17,631 nt of DNA. Origin: JAFGQJ01 sp964495755. GTDB lineage: Bacteria > Spirochaetota > Spirochaetia > SZUA-6 > DRHE01. Shown here piece after piece: positions 14,302 through 17,631 of this stretch; the stretch's first letter is position 1; each line of letters begins with the position of its first letter. The DNA lies in contig CAZBXU010000076.1 in assembly GCA_964495755.1 (NCBI GenBank), forward strand, positions 1-17,631, written 5' to 3'. Below the pieces are notes generated by a model, which was not told the DNA's origin, ran no database searches, and saw only the letters and a list, made by a program, of their open reading frames with translations. A program made the translations under genes and the position numbers.

Positions 14302-16044
14302 ATGAAGCGGCTACTTCTACTTTTTTTCTTCCTCCCGCTTCTTCTTCACGCTCAGGAGAAGATTGAAGATCAGTGGTATTCTCTTCTGTTACAAAGCAAA
14401 GCTGTCGGCTACGTCCATCAAACCACCTGGCGCACGGCCGACGGCTTGGTGCGCAGCGAGATCGAGCAGACCATGAAGATCCGGCGTTTTGGAGTGCCCT
14501 TTTCTCTGACCCAGAAGGATGTGTGGATTGAGGAGGCGGGTGCCGGGCTGATTTCATTAAGCTCTCGCCTCGACATGAACGGTCAGCTTCAAAGTGTTGA
14601 AGTCCGGACAGTGGACGGAGGGCTCCAGGTTCAACTTCTACGAGGAACCGGGGAGGAGCAGTTTTTTCTTCCTCTGGATAATGAGGCCCTCGGTGTCTAT
14701 TCCGTGGACCAACAGGCCAGACGATTGATCACTGCACAAAGAGTGCATAAGGCGCAGGGAGCGCACGAAGCCGGGAGCCCCTCAAGTGAATACAGTGCCC
14801 GCAACGGGGAGCTCGGTTATCACCTCTTTTCCCCGGAATCGTTGAAGGTANNNNNNNNNNCGCAGGGAGCGCATAAGGCACAAAGAGTGCATAAGGCGCA
14901 GGGAGCGCATAAGGCACAGAGAGTGCCCATGGAGCAGAGAGCGCGCGAGGCAAGTAGCGCACCCAGCGCCCAGGGTGGGGAATTGCGCTATCACCTCTTT
15001 TCCCCGGAATCGTTGAAGGTAGAGGAAATCCAGCTCCGTGTTCTCGGACAGGGGGAAATCGATGATTCCTTGGGCGGGAGGCACGAGGGCGTCCTCGTGG
15101 AGGAACGATCCTCCGCCCTGCCCGGCGTGGTCACCACGGCGGTGTACAGCGAAGAGGGTCACTCCCTCTATTCCAGAACCCCGGTGGGTTTGGCTCTGGA
15201 GATCCTCCGCCTCGACTCCGATGATCGGGGAATCGATCTTGCAGCTGCCTTCGATGTGGCCTCTCTGACAATCCCGGTCCGCCGGCTCAGGGCTCTGCCT
15301 GAGCCCCTGGAGAGGGTGCAGGGGGTAACCGTAGCCTTTCGCGGCGGCGGCGTGGCAACGTTGCGTAAGGCGGTGCAAGCCGCCGAAGAGGATCTGGGGG
15401 GCGGGCAAAGCGCGCAGACGCGCATCGTATCTTCTCCGGGGGATACGCGGAGGGACCCGGAGGAGCTGGTCGTTCGTCTGGAAAAAAGACAATTTCAATC
15501 CGAACCGATCGCTTCTCCTTCGAACCTGCAGCCGCCGGAAGGGGGCAGGTATGTCCGCGGCGGGTTTCACCTGGATCTGGAAGATCCCAGGTTGGTGGAG
15601 CTGCTTGCCGGGTGTAAAACCGGCGCCACGATCGATCCCGCCCAGGCAATCTGCCTGGAACGTCTGGTGCACGGGTACATTGAACATAAGTCCCTGGCGT
15701 ACGGTTTCGCCGACCTGAAAGAGATCCTCGACCGGAAAGCGGGTGACTGCACCGAACACGCTCTGCTGCTGGTCGCCCTGCTGCGAAAAATCGCTGTTCC
15801 CTCCCGCCTGGCCTATGGGCTCATTCTGACTGAAGCGGGGTTCATCGGCCACGCCTGGGTGGAGCTGTTCGCCGGCGGAAAGTGGCACTGGTTGGATCCC
15901 TCCTTCCCCGAGGGCAGACCTTACGGGTTGAAAATCAGGCTGGGGGTGATGGATCCCGGCGAGCCGGCCTGGGCTGCCCTGAGTCTTTCCCTGTTCCAGG
16001 TTGTCGGCGGGGTGGAAGCGCAGATCCTGGATTGGGATCGATGA
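14302..16044 (+). CDS. Exported transglutaminase-like protein with hexapeptide repeats (contains assembly gap)
   Basis: The product (about 580 residues including four unknown) starts with a clear signal peptide (KRLLLLFFFLPLLLHAQ), so it is exported. Residues about 20-140 form a beta-rich N-terminal region. A low-complexity tract of HKAQGA/HKAQRV hexapeptides and a duplicated YHLFSPESLKV segment follows, interrupted by ten Ns. The C-terminal third is a transglutaminase/protease core with the full triad: Cys483 in GDCTEHA, His517 in GHAWVEL and Asp532 in WLDPSF. Such domains cleave or cross-link peptides; the target is unknown. There is no clear ribosome binding site, and it starts 16 bases after metG. 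Its stop overlaps the FemAB start as ATGA. True length is uncertain because of the gap. Confidence 0.85.
   Translation: MKRLLLLFFFLPLLLHAQEKIEDQWYSLLLQSKAVGYVHQTTWRTADGLVRSEIEQTMKIRRFGVPFSLTQKDVWIEEAGAGLISLSSRLDMNGQLQSVEVRTVDGGLQVQLLRGTGEEQFFLPLDNEALGVYSVDQQARRLITAQRVHKAQGAHEAGSPSSEYSARNGELGYHLFSPESLKVXXXXQGAHKAQRVHKAQGAHKAQRVPMEQRAREASSAPSAQGGELRYHLFSPESLKVEEIQLRVLGQGEIDDSLGGRHEGVLVEERSSALPGVVTTAVYSEEGHSLYSRTPVGLALEILRLDSDDRGIDLAAAFDVASLTIPVRRLRALPEPLERVQGVTVAFRGGGVATLRKAVQAAEEDLGGGQSAQTRIVSSPGDTRRDPEELVVRLEKRQFQSEPIASPSNLQPPEGGRYVRGGFHLDLEDPRLVELLAGCKTGATIDPAQAICLERLVHGYIEHKSLAYGFADLKEILDRKAGDCTEHALLLVALLRKIAVPSRLAYGLILTEAGFIGHAWVELFAGGKWHWLDPSFPEGRPYGLKIRLGVMDPGEPAWAALSLSLFQVVGGVEAQILDWDR
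14734..15021 (+). repeat. Coding tandem and dispersed repeats inside the transglutaminase-like gene
   Basis: An 18-bp unit (GCATAAGGCRCARRGAGY, six codons) repeats head to tail after the gap. It alternates between two versions, so the higher-order period is 36 bp, and the protein reads HKAQGA HKAQRV. A 32-bp stretch is identical at 14734-14765 and 14878-14909. A 33-bp stretch is identical at 14818-14850 and 14989-15021. The left edge of the gap falls exactly at the end of the first 33-bp copy. Confidence 0.85.
14851..14860. other. Assembly gap of ten Ns
   Basis: Ten ambiguous bases lie within the repeat tract. The frame happens to continue across ten Ns, but the real length missing is unknown, and ten looks like a placeholder. 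Confidence 0.95.
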
Positions 16045-17114
16045 AAATCAGCGTCGAACCGGCGGAGCTCAACGATCTTGACTGCGGCGAGAGCCTGCTG
16101 CAGAGCGGTTTCTGGGGAGCGTTCCGGGGCCAGCTCGGCTGGCAGTCTTTGGCCTTTCACTGCAGCTACCGGGGAGATACATTCGGCCTGCTCGTCCTGG
16201 TCCGCCGGCTGGCGCTGGAGTTCGGTCTAGCCTACGTGCCCCACGGACCGGAGATAGAAGAGCCCACAGCGGACCGGGAGGGCTTTCTCGTGGCGCTATC
16301 CCAAGCTCTGCGGCCTCACCTCCCTCGCTGTGTGTTCCTGCGATTCGATCTGCCATGGGGGAGAGGGGGGTTGGGGAATCACCCTGAGGTTTTAAAGAAC
16401 TGTGCCGGTCTGCGCAAAGCTCCGATGGATGTTCAGCCTCCCAGTACGGTGATCCTCGATTTGAGGGCCGAGGAAGGCGAGCTGTTGACTGCCATGAAGA
16501 ACAAGACACGGTACAACATCCGTTTGGCCGCCAAGAAGGGAGTGGAGCTTTCGATTGACCGTCAACAACCATCGGAGCACCGGAGTGTCGAACGGGCCTT
16601 GGCGGAGTGGTATCGGCTGTACGAGGAGACGGCCCGGAGGGACCGGATCACTCTGCACGGGGAACAGTACTATAGAACGCTGTTCACCCTGGCCGGCAAT
16701 TACGGTGCCGGCGGGCCGGAGCTGTACCTGCTGACCGCGAGGCACGAGGGAGAGCTTCTCGCCGGAATAATCCTCGCCCTGAAAGGACAGCGGGCCTGGT
16801 ATCTGTACGGAGCCTCCTCGGATCGAAAGCGCAACCTGATGCCCGGCTACGCGCTTCAATGGCGGGCAATCCTGCTGGCCAAAGAGCGTGGCTGCCGCTG
16901 CTACGATCTGTTCGGTATCCCCCCCGATGATGATCCTGAGCACTCGATGCATGGATTGTTTCGCTTCAAGACCGGATTCGGCGGACAGGTGATCAACCGG
17001 TTGGGTTGCTACGACCTGTCATTTCGTCCGCTGCTGTACCGATTGTATCGCCTCGCCGAAGCGCTGCGGGCTCTCTACTTTCGCAGGTGGCGGAAGAGGT
17101 TACCCCGAGTCTGA
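16041..17114 (+). CDS. FemAB/FemX-type peptidoglycan aminoacyltransferase
   Basis: This 357-residue protein shows the double-GNAT FemABX pattern. KNKTRYNIRLAAKKGVEL lies near residues 154-171, and the second half has AWYLYGASSDRKRNLMPGYA, CYDLFGIPP and HGLFRFKTGFGG, which are hallmarks of the family. Such enzymes transfer an amino acid from aminoacyl-tRNA to the peptide stem of lipid II at the inner face of the membrane, and they build interpeptide bridges. Which amino acid is used cannot be told. The ATG at 16041 is chosen because it overlaps the preceding stop (ATGA) and gives the normal family start; the frame extends upstream only as antiparallel-free overlap inside the previous gene. It overlaps the convergent vapC by 15 bases. 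Confidence 0.9.
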   Translation: MKISVEPAELNDLDCGESLLQSGFWGAFRGQLGWQSLAFHCSYRGDTFGLLVLVRRLALEFGLAYVPHGPEIEEPTADREGFLVALSQALRPHLPRCVFLRFDLPWGRGGLGNHPEVLKNCAGLRKAPMDVQPPSTVILDLRAEEGELLTAMKNKTRYNIRLAAKKGVELSIDRQQPSEHRSVERALAEWYRLYEETARRDRITLHGEQYYRTLFTLAGNYGAGGPELYLLTARHEGELLAGIILALKGQRAWYLYGASSDRKRNLMPGYALQWRAILLAKERGCRCYDLFGIPPDDDPEHSMHGLFRFKTGFGGQVINRLGCYDLSFRPLLYRLYRLAEALRALYFRRWRKRLPRV

Positions 17115-17504
17115 TACCTTCAATATCTCGATATCCGGACAACCTTGAAGCCGCCTGTCCGCCGTGACCAGGGTCAGCTCGAATACCTGGGCGGTGGCTG
17201 CGAGGAAGCGGTCTGCAGGGTCCTCGTGGGGGAGGGTGATCCTGCGGCTTATAATCGCCACCTCGGTCCTCAGCGGAGCCTCCCTGAAGTTGTGGGACTT
17301 GAGAACCTTCCGGATCCAGCTCTCCGAATCCGGATCGAGGGTGATTCTCCCTTTTTCCGCCAGTACCAGGCATTCCCAGAGCGATATCGGAGAAAGCCAT
17401 AGCTCGTTATTCGGATTCTCCAGAGCCTGTGCGGTAGAGGGTGGCAGACGCTCCGGTTCCAAAAGAGCCCAAAGGAAAATGTGGGTGTCGAGGAGCAGTT
17501 TCAT
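17100..17504 (-). CDS. vapC: VapC-like PIN-domain toxin
   Basis: This 134-residue protein has the full PIN-domain acid set: Asp6 in LLLDTHIFLW, Glu44 in SPISLWE, Asp95/Asp98 in EDPADRFLAATA and Asp116 in LVTADRRL. VapC toxins are Mg-dependent ribonucleases that cut tRNA or rRNA and are held in check by a partner antitoxin. This subtype (LDTHIFLW; DPADRFL) typically pairs with Phd/YefM-like antitoxins, which is what lies upstream. The start overlaps the antitoxin stop as ATGA. The 3' end overlaps the convergent FemAB gene by 15 bases. Unlike the PIN relic at 1683-2138 it looks intact. Confidence 0.93.
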   Translation of the reverse strand: MKLLLDTHIFLWALLEPERLPPSTAQALENPNNELWLSPISLWECLVLAEKGRITLDPDSESWIRKVLKSHNFREAPLRTEVAIISRRITLPHEDPADRFLAATAQVFELTLVTADRRLQGCPDIEILKVSDSG

Positions 17505-17631
17505 CGTTGCCTTTCCAGAACTTCCCAGGGCATTTCTACCGGAGAGACGATATCGCCGAGAATCTTACCAGTGCCCCTTGCCGAACCGAGCCATTTCCCC
17601 GCCGTGTCTGCCGGCAGCGGCGGCACAACTT
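17501..17631 (-). CDS. Phd/YefM-type antitoxin, partial (5' part beyond window)
   Basis: The minus strand encodes the last 42 residues of a protein ending GKWLGSARGTGKILGDIVSP, then VEMPWEVLERQR. This is the usual C-terminal tail of Phd-family antitoxins that pair with VapC-type PIN toxins; this part wraps and neutralises the toxin. The DNA-binding N-terminus lies outside the window. The stop overlaps the vapC start (ATGA), giving the usual antitoxin-first order. Confidence 0.85.
   Translation of the reverse strand, partial: VVPPLPADTAGKWLGSARGTGKILGDIVSPVEMPWEVLERQR

Noticed and set aside
14734..14931. CRISPR-like reading of the regular 18-bp repeats
   Set aside because: The repeats are in frame, abut without unique spacers and encode a hexapeptide; there are no cas genes.
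14782..15888. 368-residue minus-strand open frame opposite the transglutaminase-like gene
   Set aside because: It crosses the N gap and the low-complexity repeats, and the opposite strand encodes a full catalytic triad and a signal peptide.
15882..16040. Upstream extension of the FemAB gene into the transglutaminase-like gene
   Set aside because: The upstream part lies out of frame over the end of the preceding gene; the ATG at 16041 forms the ATGA overlap and gives the normal family start.
1..17631. tRNA, rRNA or insertion-sequence genes
   Set aside because: I saw no cloverleaf-like or rRNA-like stretches by eye, and no transposase motifs on either strand; a covariance-model scan could still find a small RNA.

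Overview
The window looks like a piece of a moderately GC-rich draft bacterial genome; a 10-N scaffold gap lies at 14851-14860. Most genes are single-copy bacterial housekeeping or catabolic types (HflK/HflC, MetG, GalM, a FemAB-type transferase, an AAA_14/DUF4143 ATPase). The overall mix, especially the FemAB and ATPase types, reminds me most of free-living Spirochaetota. That is an impression without a phylogenetic test and should be held loosely.

Layout. (1) 1-2155, minus strand: an MFS transporter (cut by the window edge) start/stop-coupled to an aldose 1-epimerase, then a decayed PIN-domain gene whose 5' end is formed by a terminator. (2) 2173-4139, minus: the hflK-hflC membrane protease-modulator operon, closed by a strong intrinsic terminator. 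(3) 4285-4692: two copies of a REP-like palindrome flanking an SDR pseudogene fragment. (4) 4730-6743, minus: a small catabolic operon with a Gfo/Idh/MocA oxidoreductase and a divergent cyclase-family (KynB-like) protein. It is headed by a chimeric ORF that joins a sensor-like N-terminus to the tail of an SDR. (5) 6924-10708, plus, divergent from (4): a NagB-like sugar isomerase/deaminase homologue, an M20 metallohydrolase and a UroD-superfamily protein, with a frameshifted GNAT relic between the last two. (6) 10781-12043: an AAA_14/DUF4143 ATPase under two matching palindromes, one of which contains its start codon. (7) 12099-17114: metG, an exported transglutaminase-like protein with hexapeptide repeats, and a FemAB-type aminoacyl transferase in tight succession. 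(8) 17100-17631, minus: a Phd-VapC type II toxin-antitoxin pair, whose antitoxin is cut by the right edge.

How the parts may work together. Regions 4 and 5 share one intergenic control region. They read as a locus for breaking down an amino-sugar or N-acylated sugar-like compound: hydrolase, isomerase, oxidoreductase, cyclase-fold enzyme and UroD-like protein. Two of its enzymes have altered catalytic motifs, so the pathway is probably not a textbook one. The same locus has been damaged by rearrangement, as shown by the two SDR pieces, the chimeric regulator and the GNAT relic. Region 7 links tRNA charging to two envelope-type proteins.
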